The notes beneath the pieces are model-generated. The model saw nothing but the letters and a program-made list of their open reading frames with translations. It ran no database searches and had not been told where the DNA came from. From Streptomyces sp. SCSIO 30461 (GTDB taxonomy: Bacteria; Actinomycetota; Actinomycetes; Streptomycetales; Streptomycetaceae), in assembly GCF_037023745.1 (NCBI RefSeq), contig NZ_CP146101.1:4270001-4334000 (forward strand): a stretch of DNA of 64,000 bases. Reading direction: 5' to 3'. Position 1 is the first letter of the stretch, and each line of letters opens with the position of its first letter. This document shows, piece by piece, positions 18,067 to 27,446 of this stretch. The position numbers were made by a program, and so were the translations under genes.

Positions 18067-19674
18067 ATGAAACGCTGGCGGGCGCTGGTCATCCTCGGGA
18101 CGGCGCAGTTCCTCATGGTGCTGGACACCTCGGTGATGAACGTGTCGATCAGCCGTCTGGTGGAGGACTTCGACACGGAGGTCACCGCAATCCAGGCGGT
18201 GATCACGCTCTACACGCTGGTCATGGCCGCCTTCATGATCACCGGAGGGAAACTCGGTGACATCTTCGGACGACGGCGGATGTTCGGCCTGGGTCTGGTC
18301 GTGTACGGCGTCGGATCCGCGATCACCGCCGTGGCTCCCACCCTCTGGGTACTCGCGGCGGGCTGGTCGGTGATCGAGGGCATCGGAGCGGCCATGGTCC
18401 TGCCTGCCCTGGCCGCCTTGGTCGCCGGGGAGTACCGGGGGCGAGACAGGGCCGTGGCCTACGGGGTGATCGGCGGGCTGGCGGGAGCGGGCATCGCGGT
18501 CGGTCCGCTGCTGGGGGGCTGGGTGACCACCAATCTGACCTGGCGACTTGTCTTCGCCGGGGAGGTGGTCGTGGTGGCACTCATCCTGTGCTTCTTCCGC
18601 TGGATCGAGGACCACTCACAGCCCGGCCGGAAGGTGCGGCTGGACGCCGTGGGCGCCGCGCTTTCCGGCATCGGGCTGGCCCTCGTGGTGCTGGGCGTGC
18701 TGCAGAGCAGCACCTGGGGGTGGCTGCGGCCACGCAACGTGCCGTTCACCGTGTTCGGCTTCGCGCCGACGCTGTTCGTCGTCGCGGCCGGTGGTGTGGT
18801 GCTCGGGCTGTTCCGCGCATGGGAGCACCACCGGCAGGCCCAGCGGCGCGACCCGCTGGTCAGGTTCTCGCTCTTCGGCGTACCGGCGCTGCGCTCCGGG
18901 CTTGTGCTGCTGCTCCTGCAGAACCTCGTACTGCTCGGGCTGTTCTTCGTGATCCCGCTGTATCTCCAGGTCATCCAGGGGCTCGACGCGTTCGAGACCG
19001 GTCTGCGGTTGCTCCCGGTCTCGGTCACCATGCTGTTCGCATCGATGAGCGGACCGCTGATCGGCCGGTTCGCCGGTCAGCGGACAGTGGTCCGTTGCGG
19101 CCTCGCGGTGCTGTTCGCAGCCATTCTGTGGCTGGTCGCGGGCATCGAGCCGCAGCTGGACGATCTGCACTTCGCCCTGGCCATGGCGCTGCTGGGACTG
19201 GGTATGGGGCTGCTCGCCTCACAGCTGGGCAATGTGGTGCAGTCGAGTGTCGGGGAAGCCGACCGCAGCGAGGCCGGGGGCTTGCAGTACACGGCGCAGA
19301 ACCTCGGATCGTCCCTGGGCACCGCGCTGATCGGTGCGCTGCTGATCGGTGCCCTCGTCGGTGTCTTCACCACCACGATCGAGGACGACCCGCGGATCTC
19401 GGACGCCGTGCAGCAGCAGGCGGGGGTGGCCGTCGAAGCGGGGGTCAGCTTCGTGAGCACGGAGCAGGTGCGTTCGTCCGCTGTGGCGGCCGGGGTGCCC
19501 GCGGCCGAGGTCGACGCGGTCGTCGACGCGTACGCCGAAGCCCAGATCGGGAGCCTGAAGTCGGCCATCCTCGCCGGTGCGGGAGTGACGCTCGCCGGGT
19601 TCGCCTTCACTCGCCGATTGCCCACCGAGCGACTCGGCGGGGCGCCACGCCGCGACGGCACGGCGGCCCGATGA
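18067..19674 (+). CDS. MFS drug exporter, DHA2 (14-helix) type
   Basis: 535 residues with about 14 membrane helices. TM1 motif FLMVLDTSVMNVSISRL (about 15-31) is the DHA2 signature (motif D1). GGKLGDIFGRRRMF is motif A, and GGLAGAGIAVGPLLGGWV is motif C of antiporters. Proton-driven export of hydrophobic toxicants or an endogenous metabolite is expected; substrate unknown. The ATG at 18067 is preferred; GTG at 18061 is possible. The C-terminus is soluble and proline/arginine-rich. No TetR/MarR regulator gene is adjacent. Confidence 0.9.
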   Translation: MKRWRALVILGTAQFLMVLDTSVMNVSISRLVEDFDTEVTAIQAVITLYTLVMAAFMITGGKLGDIFGRRRMFGLGLVVYGVGSAITAVAPTLWVLAAGWSVIEGIGAAMVLPALAALVAGEYRGRDRAVAYGVIGGLAGAGIAVGPLLGGWVTTNLTWRLVFAGEVVVVALILCFFRWIEDHSQPGRKVRLDAVGAALSGIGLALVVLGVLQSSTWGWLRPRNVPFTVFGFAPTLFVVAAGGVVLGLFRAWEHHRQAQRRDPLVRFSLFGVPALRSGLVLLLLQNLVLLGLFFVIPLYLQVIQGLDAFETGLRLLPVSVTMLFASMSGPLIGRFAGQRTVVRCGLAVLFAAILWLVAGIEPQLDDLHFALAMALLGLGMGLLASQLGNVVQSSVGEADRSEAGGLQYTAQNLGSSLGTALIGALLIGALVGVFTTTIEDDPRISDAVQQQAGVAVEAGVSFVSTEQVRSSAVAAGVPAAEVDAVVDAYAEAQIGSLKSAILAGAGVTLAGFAFTRRLPTERLGGAPRRDGTAAR

Positions 19675-19829
19675 GCACGGCGCGTAACGTGCCGCGCCGA
19701 ACGGCGGTGGCAGCGGACTTCCGTGCGCTACGCCGATCGCGTTAAGCGGCCGCACGGTGGGGGCTCGTCGCCTGCGCGGTTGAGGCCTGGCGGCTCATCA
19801 CCCGCACGGCCGCTGTCCGCCCCCTCCGG

Positions 19830-20282
19830 CTACCCCACATCCGCGCGGACGATGACGACCGGGCACTTGGCGTGCTGCGCCACCTGCTGACTCACCGAGC
19901 CCAGCAGCATGCGTGCGAAGCCGCCGCGGCCCCGGCTGCCGACCACCAGGAGTTCGGCGCCGTCCGATGCAGCGAGGAGGACCTCGACGGGGTTGCCGCG
20001 GGTCAGATGGTGGTCCACCCGTGTGTTGCCGGTGCTTCCGATGCTGCCGAGGACCTTGCGGAGCTCGTCGGCGAGGGCGGCGCTGGCGTTCTCCTGGTCG
20101 AGATCGGCGTCCACGGCGGGTGCGGACCAGCCGTGGGCGCCTGGCACCTCGTACGCCCCGATCGCCTCGACCGTGCCTCCGATCAGCCCGGCATGGCGTA
20201 CGGCCCAGCGCAGCGCGGCGTACGACGAGGGTGAACCGTCGACGCCCACCACGACACGCGGGGCCGGTTCGTGCGTGTTCAT
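19830..20282 (-). CDS. Universal stress protein, single UspA domain
   Basis: 150 residues. It begins [20 protein letters not shown] and carries the complete ATP-binding signature [20 protein letters not shown] (about 118-137). It ends with the family strand CPVVIVRA. The ATG at 20282 is chosen for the purine-rich GGTGAG ahead. It is convergent with the MFS gene. It differs clearly from the tandem protein at 10312, so it is not a recent duplicate. Confidence 0.92.
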   Translation of the reverse strand: MNTHEPAPRVVVGVDGSPSSYAALRWAVRHAGLIGGTVEAIGAYEVPGAHGWSAPAVDADLDQENASAALADELRKVLGSIGSTGNTRVDHHLTRGNPVEVLLAASDGAELLVVGSRGRGGFARMLLGSVSQQVAQHAKCPVVIVRADVG

Positions 20283-20358
20283 CCTGCTCACCTCTCTCAC
20301 GCCCCCCGCCATCCACGCTGCGCGACGCGGGCGAGGTCCGCCACGCGAGAGCCGCCGG

Positions 20359-22215
20359 TCAGCGTTCCAGCCGGGCCTCGCTGACCGCGAGCGCCGCAGC
20401 CATGATGCTGAGCTGCGGATTCACCTCGGGGCAGCCCGGCAGCACCGACGCGTCCGCGATCAGCACACCGTCCACCCCGCGTAGGCAGCCCGCCCCATCG
20501 GCCGGGAAACGCTCGGGGTCGGCGCCCGCGGCCACCGTGCCGGTGGGGTGGTAGGCGGACAGATGCAGCTGTCCTGGTCCGGCCGTCGCGAGCACCTCGT
20601 CCAGCTCGGCGATGCTGCGTACGCGGGGTGCGACGGGTATCCCGGTGAGGACCTCTTGCGCCCCCGCGGCGAACAGCAGCTCCCCCATGGCCCGGACCGC
20701 GCGCGTCAGCAGCCGGGCGTCACGCTGGTCCAGGTCGTAGCGGATCAGGGTGCGATCACGTCCCATCACCCGCCCCGAGGGGCGGTCGGCGATCATGGCG
20801 CCGAGTGTGGCGAGCCGGTCGGCCGACTCCAGCTCGCGCCGCAGCTCGCTGCCGAGTCCCGGCAGCACGAAGGAGCCCATGCCCGGTGGGGTCGCGGTGG
20901 CCTCGATCAGGACACCGCCGTGGCGGTGCTCCTCCACGCCCACGCTCTGGAGCACGCCCTCCCAGGCGGTGACGGGCTCGGTGAAGCGCCCGGCGACGCT
21001 GGTGGCCGGGTGCACGCTGAGGTTGCGGCCGAGCCGTGGGTGCGAGCCGAGCCCTGAACGGCGCAGCAGCGGTGGTGAGTGGAGGGCGCCCGCGGCCACC
21101 ACGACCAGCGGAGAGAGGATCTCGAACACACTGCCGTCCTCGCGCCGTACCCGCACGCCGGCAGCGCGCGGGCCTCCGCGGCGGTCGCGGTCGACCAGGA
21201 CCCGGCGTACCTCGGCGCCGGTGACGATACGTGCCCCGGCCGCGCAGGCGTCGGGGAGCACGGACAGCTGTACGCTCTGCTTGGCGCCGCTGGGGCAGCC
21301 GACCACGCACTGGCAGGAGCCCAGGCAGCCCGGGGCGTTGCGGCGCAGCGGGGTGGCCTGCCAGCCGAGCCGCTCGGCACCCGCGAGGGCGAGGCGGCCG
21401 TTGTTGCCGAGGACGTCGACCGGCTGGGTGGCCACACGCAGGGTGCGTTCGGCCTCGTCGAGGCAAGGGCCGAGGCGCTCGGCGATCGCGCAGCCGAAAT
21501 CCTGGCGCCACCGGGCGAGGACATGGTCCGGTGTGCGGTAGCAGGTGCCCGAGTTGACGACGGTGGTGCCGCCGACCGCACGCCCCACCGGCAGCAACAG
21601 TGGCCGGCGGCCGACGGCGACGGTGGCGCCACCGTCCCGGTACAACTCGGCGAACCGGTCGAGCGGAGCCCGGCGGCCGAAGGACTCGGTGGAGTGGTGG
21701 TGTCCTTCCTCCAGTACGAGGACATCGAGTCCGGCGCGGGCGAGGGTGCGGGCCGCCATCGAACCACCCGCGCCGGAGCCGATCACGACGGCGTCCGCGG
21801 TGGACCGGGTGGGCCATTCACCGGACGGTGTGCAGTCGAGCGGTGGGTCCTTGCGGGTCAGCAGCGGGGTTCGCAGTCCGCCGCCGTGGAGCATCCGCTC
21901 GGTACCGGCGGCGAGCAGCACGGGCACCTTGAGCACGTCGAGCAGCGGGGCGAGCCGCCGCCGCGCGCCGAGCGCCGCGAGTACGGCGTCCCGTTCTGCT
22001 CCGCCGAGTCGGCCCAGTCCACGTCCGGTGCGTACGACGGCATAGGCGTCCACCGCATGGGCGGCGGCTCGTACACCTGCGCGGGTCGGCAGCGGCATGG
22101 TGGCGAGGATCTTGTCCAACCGCCCGGGGACGTCCGCGGACCAGGAGTCCGTCCCGTCGTCGGCGATCAGTGCCGCCACGAACCCTCCGAGTGCCCCGAA
22201 TCCACCGTGGCTCAC
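20359..22215 (-). CDS. GMC-family FAD oxidoreductase
   Basis: 618 residues from a GTG at 22215 that overlaps the stop of the upstream gene (GTGA). The N-terminal 130 residues ([20 protein letters not shown]...) are an added helical domain seen in some bacterial GMC enzymes. The dinucleotide fold begins [39 protein letters not shown] is the second GMC motif, and [14 protein letters not shown] near the C-terminus holds the catalytic His. [18 protein letters not shown] is a Cys-rich segment found in this subgroup. It oxidises an alcohol or sterol-like substrate; the lipocalin-like partner suggests a hydrophobic one (inference). Confidence 0.85.
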   Translation of the reverse strand: MSHGGFGALGGFVAALIADDGTDSWSADVPGRLDKILATMPLPTRAGVRAAAHAVDAYAVVRTGRGLGRLGGAERDAVLAALGARRRLAPLLDVLKVPVLLAAGTERMLHGGGLRTPLLTRKDPPLDCTPSGEWPTRSTADAVVIGSGAGGSMAARTLARAGLDVLVLEEGHHHSTESFGRRAPLDRFAELYRDGGATVAVGRRPLLLPVGRAVGGTTVVNSGTCYRTPDHVLARWRQDFGCAIAERLGPCLDEAERTLRVATQPVDVLGNNGRLALAGAERLGWQATPLRRNAPGCLGSCQCVVGCPSGAKQSVQLSVLPDACAAGARIVTGAEVRRVLVDRDRRGGPRAAGVRVRREDGSVFEILSPLVVVAAGALHSPPLLRRSGLGSHPRLGRNLSVHPATSVAGRFTEPVTAWEGVLQSVGVEEHRHGGVLIEATATPPGMGSFVLPGLGSELRRELESADRLATLGAMIADRPSGRVMGRDRTLIRYDLDQRDARLLTRAVRAMGELLFAAGAQEVLTGIPVAPRVRSIAELDEVLATAGPGQLHLSAYHPTGTVAAGADPERFPADGAGCLRGVDGVLIADASVLPGCPEVNPQLSIMAAALAVSEARLER

Positions 22216-23687
22216 CGGGTCCCCACCTCCGCGTGCGCCGTACCCGTCAGTGTCCATTCGGCCTCGATGCGCCAACTGCCGCCCCACCGCCGACGTTCCA
22301 GGACCGCATGTGCGTCCGCGCGTTCGGTGTTGCGGCACACGGCCCGAGCACCGTCGGGGTCGGTGTAGTCGAGTGCGAGGGTGCGTTCCGCGGGCTGGTC
22401 GACCTCGACCCGGATCCGGCGTGGTCCCGCTCGTCCGGTCACCGTCCAGGTGGGCAGGCCGATGTCGGCGCGGAAGCGCCCGATCCCGGCCCAGCCGATG
22501 GCCGAGCGTTCCGGGCGTCGCGGCCAGGTACGGCCGTCCTTGCGGAGCCTGAGGAAGACCAAGGGCGGAAGGTGGCGCAGTACGGGGCGCATCGAGACGG
22601 CGGTGACGATCTCGAGCACGTCTCCATCCCCGAGATCGGCGTGCAGCCAAGCCCAGCGGCGGGCGTTGCCACGACCGTAGATCCGGGCGGAGGCTCCGGG
22701 TGCCGAGTCCAGAGCGAGGGTGGTGTTCCCGTATGCGAACGTGCCGCGGTATGTGGCGCGGGCGGCAGGCAGGATCTGGGCCGCCGGGAGCAACGGGCGG
22801 CGCCAGGACCATCGGGGGAAGGTGAACAAAGCTGTGTCGGTTGGTTGTTCGGTGAGTTCCCAGCTCAACGCACCGGCCGCTCCGGTGAGTCGGCCGGGCT
22901 CGGCGGAGATGCCGTCGGCGGCGAACCCGGACTCGTTGCCGACCCACTTGACGGGGCCGAAGCGGGCGTGCCGGACGGGCTCGTTCTCGGGGAACACGGC
23001 GGCCCAGCCGTGTGCGTAGGGCTCGGATCCGTCGGTGGGGGCGACGAGTTCGTGGTGGAGCCAGACCCCGGAGCCGGTCGCCGGGTCGGTGAGGGTCGTG
23101 TACCAGACCTCGGTGCGGCCGGGCTCGCCGCGCCAGCGGGGTGCCATCAGCGGGTCGGAGCTGTCGGTGCGCGGAATCCCGCGGGATTCGGGGCCCGGGA
23201 TTTCGCGGCGCGGGAAGCGGAAGCTCGCCAGGAAGGGCACCAGGCCGGTGACGATGGGAAAGCGCAGGGTACCCGTGCCGATGCGGGTGCCGTCCTCGTA
23301 CAGCGTGTACGGCAGCACGGTCATCGAGGTCACCGGCCGCAGCGGGGTCACCGACTTCCAACCGTCGAGGCTGATGCGGCGGCCGTCCGCGGTGAACGAG
23401 AGGCGGTAGCGGATACGGCGCCCGGCGAGCGGTGAGATCTCCAACTCGCCCTCGGCGCCCGGGTCGTCAGCCCATCCCGCGATGCGTATCCGGCCCCCGG
23501 TGGCCGCGTGGGTGGTCCCGGAGAGGCGCAGCACCCGATCCGCTGACACCCGGAGGTCGAGGCGGACCGGGCGGGTGCTGTCCTCGCCGGCGAGCCGGAG
23601 GGTGCCGAGCATGGTCTCGCGGAAGAACGTGCCCCGGGTGCCGCCTCCGACGTTCGTGCTCCTGCTCCTGCTCCTGCTCCTGCTCAT
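22212..23687 (-). CDS. Unknown protein, lipocalin/tocopherol-cyclase-like beta fold suspected
   Basis: 491 residues, not assigned with confidence. It is rich in predicted beta strands with many Trp/Gly (GVWLHHELVAPTDGSEPYAH; FTFPRWSWRRPLLPAAQ; WGGSWRIEAEWTLTGTAHAE), which recalls the split lipocalin-like CrtC/tocopherol-cyclase group. The N-terminus is an (Ser-Arg) repeat from a GCTCCT hexanucleotide tract, so a start at the later Met (LGTLRLAG, about residue 26) is possible. It is translationally coupled to the GntR gene before it (ATGA) and the GMC oxidoreductase after it (GTGA); the three very probably form one pathway. Confidence 0.55.
   Translation of the reverse strand: MSRSRSRSRSTNVGGGTRGTFFRETMLGTLRLAGEDSTRPVRLDLRVSADRVLRLSGTTHAATGGRIRIAGWADDPGAEGELEISPLAGRRIRYRLSFTADGRRISLDGWKSVTPLRPVTSMTVLPYTLYEDGTRIGTGTLRFPIVTGLVPFLASFRFPRREIPGPESRGIPRTDSSDPLMAPRWRGEPGRTEVWYTTLTDPATGSGVWLHHELVAPTDGSEPYAHGWAAVFPENEPVRHARFGPVKWVGNESGFAADGISAEPGRLTGAAGALSWELTEQPTDTALFTFPRWSWRRPLLPAAQILPAARATYRGTFAYGNTTLALDSAPGASARIYGRGNARRWAWLHADLGDGDVLEIVTAVSMRPVLRHLPPLVFLRLRKDGRTWPRRPERSAIGWAGIGRFRADIGLPTWTVTGRAGPRRIRVEVDQPAERTLALDYTDPDGARAVCRNTERADAHAVLERRRWGGSWRIEAEWTLTGTAHAEVGTR
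23658..23685 (+). repeat. GCTCCT hexanucleotide tandem repeat
   Basis: Four complete copies of GCTCCT plus a partial fifth. On the coding minus strand this gives alternating Ser-Arg codons right after the start codon of the lipocalin-like gene. Copy-number change would lengthen the Ser-Arg run without shifting frame. Confidence 0.8.
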
Positions 23688-24370
23688 ACGAGGCCCTCCA
23701 GCATGATCCGCTCGGTCGCCGTCAGATACGCGTCGGCCGCGGCCCGTGCGCCGCCCTCATCGCCGGCCGCCACGCACTCGACCACGGGTTCGAGCCGCGC
23801 ATGGGCGGTCGCGGAGTCCGTGAACGGGCCCACCAGCGCGGCCCGTACAGGGAGGTAGGCGTTGAAGAGGGTGTTGGTGAGCAGGACGTAGACGCGGTTG
23901 CCGGTGGCGCGGGCCAGGGCGCGGTGCACCTCGATATCGGCGAGCTGCACCGCGTCCGGGGTTTCGGCCGCCGCGACAGCGGCCAGCAGGCTCCGCAGCT
24001 CGACCTGGTGTTCCCCGGTGGCCCGGGCAGCGGCCCGTTCGGCGATCAGCGCACCGATGCCACGCCGCACCTCGAAGATCTCCCCGATCCAGTCGGGGCT
24101 GTGGCGTACGAGCATCGGCAGCAGATCGGCCCCGCCGAAGCGCGCGTAGTCGCGCACCCGGGTGCCCACGCCGTGCCGGGTCTCCAGCAGTCCGGCCTGG
24201 GTGAGGCGGCCGAAGGCGTGCTTGAGGGTGGTGCGGGTGACTCCGTAGCCGTCGGCGAGCTGACGTTCGGGCGGCAGATAACTGCCCGCTGGATGACGCC
24301 CGGTGAATATGTCCTCACGCAGGCGGTTTTCGAGGACGTCGACGATGGTTTCGCGGGGCAGTGCTTCCAC
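23684..24370 (-). CDS. GntR (FadR-type) transcriptional regulator
   Basis: 228 residues from the GTG at 24370, chosen because AGGGAGGG lies six bases upstream; GTG at 24406 is the alternative. The winged helix (about 5-70) contains LPPERQLADGYGVTRTTLKH, the GntR recognition region, and GLLETRHGVGTRV. The C-terminal FCD-type helical domain has EVRRGIGALIAERAA, then DIEVHRALARATGN and the ARLEPVVECVAAGDEGGAR helix with ligand/metal-binding His. It is first in the operon with the lipocalin-like and GMC genes and probably represses it. Confidence 0.88.
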   Translation of the reverse strand: MEALPRETIVDVLENRLREDIFTGRHPAGSYLPPERQLADGYGVTRTTLKHAFGRLTQAGLLETRHGVGTRVRDYARFGGADLLPMLVRHSPDWIGEIFEVRRGIGALIAERAAARATGEHQVELRSLLAAVAAAETPDAVQLADIEVHRALARATGNRVYVLLTNTLFNAYLPVRAALVGPFTDSATAHARLEPVVECVAAGDEGGARAAADAYLTATERIMLEGLV

Positions 24371-24387
24371 CCGGTCCCTCCCTGAGC

Positions 24388-24407
24388 GGCTCAGTGGATG
24401 AGCCACT
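24388..24407. promoter_or_regulatory. Possible GntR autoregulatory operator
   Basis: AGTGG-ATGAG-CCACT (24393-24407) overlaps a second dyad, GGCTCA-GTGGA-TGAGCC (24388-24404 region), 20-35 bases upstream of the preferred GntR start. Short dyads at this place often serve FadR-type autoregulation. The arms are only 5-6 bases, so this is tentative. Confidence 0.3.
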
Positions 24408-24588
24408 CAACCAAGGGGAGTTGGGCGAAGTCAACGGTCACGTCGCTCCACATCGCACACAGGGCACGGCAGGCGACGAAAGCTGCGCACGGTTGCGATA
24501 GGTGGGCCATGCAACCGGAAGCGGTCGACGGGAATCGGGCATATGGTTTCAGACATACCACAGTGCTCCGATGGCCGAGGAGGCTCTG

Positions 24589-25080
24589 ATGTCCGAGCTG
24601 GTCGTCATCGGCTACGACAGCCCCCAGATCACGCACGAAGCCCTCAAGACGGTGCAGCGGATGCCTGGCGGCACGATTGCCGAACTCACCGGGGCCGCGG
24701 TCGTCTCGGTGGACGATTCCGGTGAGACGCACGTGGACACGCCACGCCGGACTGACAAGATCGCCCTGTCCGCCACCTCAGGCGCCCTCTGGGCGATGAT
24801 CATCGGCCTGCTCGTCGCCATGCCCGCCCTCGGAGTGGTGGGAGCGGCGGTCGGCGGGCTGTACGGGAAGCTGCGAGCGATGGGCATCGACGACTCGTTC
24901 CGCGGGCAGGTCCGGTCACTTCTCGAGCCGGGTTCCGCGGCGGTCGTGATCATGGCCTCGGGGATCGGCGACGAGGAGTTCGCCACCTCGATGCGGCAGC
25001 ACGGAGGCACGGTCCTGAAGACCACGCTCGACGAGGCGACCGAGAGAGAGCTCGCCGAGCAGCTCGCCGGGTCCGCTTAG
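24589..25080 (+). CDS. DUF1269 family membrane-associated protein
   Basis: 163 residues from the ATG at 24589 with GAGGAGG upstream. N-terminal strand-helix SELVVIGYDSPQITHEALKT is followed by a hydrophobic glycine-rich double helix (ALWAMIIGLLVAMPALGVVG, AAVGGLYGKLRAMGI) and a C-terminal alpha/beta part (SAAVVIMASGIGDEEFATSM). This is the DUF1269 pattern, a family found near stress genes with no known biochemistry. It lies 97 bases before the baeRF3-type gene on the same strand. Confidence 0.82.
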   Translation: MSELVVIGYDSPQITHEALKTVQRMPGGTIAELTGAAVVSVDDSGETHVDTPRRTDKIALSATSGALWAMIIGLLVAMPALGVVGAAVGGLYGKLRAMGIDDSFRGQVRSLLEPGSAAVVIMASGIGDEEFATSMRQHGGTVLKTTLDEATERELAEQLAGSA

Positions 25081-25177
25081 ACACACCGCAGGGTCCGGGC
25101 GCTCCTTCCGGGCGCCGCCAGGACGTCCCCGCCGATCCCCGCACGCACCGATGCACAGATGCTCAGAAAGGGCTCCG

Positions 25178-26275
25178 ATGCACCCCTCTCTCAGCTCCGA
25201 GACACTCGCCCGACTTCGCAAACAGCACACCTACCCGGCCGTTTCCCTGCTCATGCCCACGCATCGCCGTGATCCGGACAAGGAACAGGATCCCGTCCGG
25301 CTGCGCAATCTGATGGCCGAGGCGAAGGGGCAGTTGGAGGCCGATCCCGACGTTTCCCGGGCCGCTCGCATGGCGATCACCGAAGAGTTGGACCGGGCGA
25401 TGCAGGAGATCGACCTGGTGCACGCCGAGGACGGACTGGTCGTCTTCGCCTCGCCCGGGGAGCACGAGGTGTGGTTGTTGGGGCGTACCGTGCCGGAGCG
25501 CGTGGTGCTCTCCGACACGTATCTGACCCGCAATCTCGTCTCGGCCCAAGCCGCCGAACGCCCGTTCTGGGTGCTTGCCGTCTCGTCCGACCATGTGACG
25601 CTGTGGAGCGGTACGGCCGACCGGCTCACCGAGATGCACCGGGGCGCCTTCCCCGTGATCCGGGTCTTCGAGAACTTCGACGCGGAGCGCCGCGAGCGGA
25701 TCGGCGATGTGCCGAGCACTTTCACCGACGAGGCCACCCGCCAGTTCCTGAAGTCCGCGGACACCGCGATGGACACCCTGCTCAAGAGCGACCCCCGACC
25801 GCTGTACGTGGTCGGCGAGCCCGCCGCGCTGTCGCTGCTCGACCACGCGGGGACGGTGTCCAACGGCAAGACCGTCCACGTCCCGATGGGCGGTCTGCAG
25901 CACGGTCCCGCGGATGCCGTCTGGCACGCGGTGCGCCCGTACGCCGAGGCTCGGGCCCGGCAGGAGGTCGAAGGGGTACTCGCTGAGCTGGACCGGGCGC
26001 GCGGTCGGCGCGCATTCGCCGCCGGGGTGGACGAGATCCATCAGAACGTGCTGTCCGGCCGGGTCGCGCTGCTGGCGGTGGAGGAGAACTACCGGGAGAC
26101 GGTGCGCGATTCCGGTGGCCATCTGCTGCCCGCCGAGCCCGGTGAGCGGGGTGCCATGGACGACATCGTCGACGAGATCGTCGAAAAGTCCCTGGAAACG
26201 GGTGCACAGGTACGCTTCGTGCCCGACGGCACCCTCGCCGGGGTGGGCGGGATCGCGAGCGCCCTGCGGTACTGA
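25178..26275 (+). CDS. Bacterial eRF1-like protein, baeRF family 3
   Basis: 365 residues. ARLRKQHTYPAVSLLMPTHR at the N-terminus and a C-terminal part with ALLAVEENYRETVRDSGGHL and TGAQVRFVPDGTLAGVGGIA match the bacterial release-factor-like (baeRF) proteins, which share the middle and C-terminal domains of eukaryotic/archaeal eRF1 but lack its stop-codon-reading domain. They are proposed to act on stalled or hibernating ribosomes; direct evidence is sparse. The ATG at 25178 is preferred over 25151. Confidence 0.75.
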   Translation: MHPSLSSETLARLRKQHTYPAVSLLMPTHRRDPDKEQDPVRLRNLMAEAKGQLEADPDVSRAARMAITEELDRAMQEIDLVHAEDGLVVFASPGEHEVWLLGRTVPERVVLSDTYLTRNLVSAQAAERPFWVLAVSSDHVTLWSGTADRLTEMHRGAFPVIRVFENFDAERRERIGDVPSTFTDEATRQFLKSADTAMDTLLKSDPRPLYVVGEPAALSLLDHAGTVSNGKTVHVPMGGLQHGPADAVWHAVRPYAEARARQEVEGVLAELDRARGRRAFAAGVDEIHQNVLSGRVALLAVEENYRETVRDSGGHLLPAEPGERGAMDDIVDEIVEKSLETGAQVRFVPDGTLAGVGGIASALRY

Positions 26276-26422
26276 CCTCACCGATGGACCACGCCGACGC
26301 CCGATGGCCCGGTGTACCGGCCGCGCCATCGTGCGTGGCCAGAGCACCGCAGAACGCACCGAGGGCCACCGCACCCGAGGCCTGCCACAGAGCGACCTGC
26401 CGAGCTCCCCGAGGAGACAGCC

Positions 26423-27415
26423 ATGAAGATGCTCATCAACGTCCCGGAGACGGTCGTCGCGGACGGACTGCGGGGGCTGGCCGCCGCCCATCCGGAGCTG
26501 CGGGTGGACGTCGAGAACAGGGTGGTGGTCCGGGCCGACGCGCCCGTCGCCGGGAAGGTGGCGCTGGTCTCCGGGGGCGGCTCCGGTCACGAGCCACTGC
26601 ACGCGGGGTTCGTGGGCCCGGGCATGCTGAGCGGGGCCTGCCCGGGTGAGGTGTTCACCTCGCCCGTCCCGGACCAGATGGTACGGGCTGCCGCCGCCGT
26701 CGACAGCGGGGCCGGGGTGCTGTTCGTGGTCAAGAACTACACGGGCGACGTACTGAACTTCGACATGGCGGCCGAACTGGCCGAGGACGAGGGCATCCAG
26801 ATCGCCAAGGTACTGGTGAACGATGACGTGGCGGTGACGGACAGCCTCTACACGGCGGGACGGCGCGGAACCGGCGCGACGCTGTTCGTCGAGAAGATCG
26901 CCGGGGCGGCCGCCGAGGAGGGCGCGCCGCTGGAGCGGGTCGAGTCGATCGCACGCGAGGTGAACGCGCGGTCGCGGAGTTTCGGTGTGGCGCTGACCGC
27001 CGTGACGACGCCCGCGAAGGGGTCCCCGACCTTCGATCTGCCGGCCGGTGAGCTGGAGCTCGGCATCGGCATCCACGGCGAACCGGGTCGCGAGCGCCGG
27101 GCGATGATGACGTCCCGCGAGATCGCGGACTTCACCGTCGACGCCGTACTGGAGGATCTGAAACCGTCGAGTCCGGTCCTGCTGCTCGTCAACGGGATGG
27201 GGGCGACTCCCCTCCTGGAACTGTACGGGTTCAACGCCGAGGTGCACCGCGTACTCGGCGAGCGGGGCGTCCCGGTGGCCCGTACGCTCGTCGGAAACCA
27301 TGTGACCTCGCTCGACATGGCCGGTTGCTCGGTGTCGATCTGCGCGATGGACGAGGACCTGCTGCGGCTGTGGGACGCGCCGGTGCGGACTCCGGCGCTG
27401 CGGTGGGGCCGCTGA
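26423..27415 (+). CDS. dhaK: Dihydroxyacetone kinase subunit DhaK
   Basis: 330 residues. GKVALVSGGGSGHEPLHAGF (about 45-64) is the substrate loop of the Dha-binding domain. The His that covalently binds dihydroxyacetone lies later in ELGIGIHGEPGRER (about 213-226). DVLNFDMAAELAEDEGI is the other conserved segment. GAGGAGA precedes the ATG at 26423. DhaK holds dihydroxyacetone while DhaL carries the ADP cofactor. It is the first gene of dhaKLM. Confidence 0.95.
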   Translation: MKMLINVPETVVADGLRGLAAAHPELRVDVENRVVVRADAPVAGKVALVSGGGSGHEPLHAGFVGPGMLSGACPGEVFTSPVPDQMVRAAAAVDSGAGVLFVVKNYTGDVLNFDMAAELAEDEGIQIAKVLVNDDVAVTDSLYTAGRRGTGATLFVEKIAGAAAEEGAPLERVESIAREVNARSRSFGVALTAVTTPAKGSPTFDLPAGELELGIGIHGEPGRERRAMMTSREIADFTVDAVLEDLKPSSPVLLLVNGMGATPLLELYGFNAEVHRVLGERGVPVARTLVGNHVTSLDMAGCSVSICAMDEDLLRLWDAPVRTPALRWGR

Positions 27416-27446
27416 CTCATGAGTCCCACCGGGAGGAGGAGTGGTT

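Noticed and set aside
20359..23361. A single 1000-residue open frame over the GMC oxidoreductase
   Set aside because: Only the part from 22215 is homologous; the upstream 382 codons overlap the real 491-residue gene in another frame.
23658..23685. Short tandem repeat considered as CRISPR or phase-variation tract
   Set aside because: It has 6-bp units with no spacers, so it is not CRISPR. Units are multiples of three, so copy-number change cannot switch the frame.
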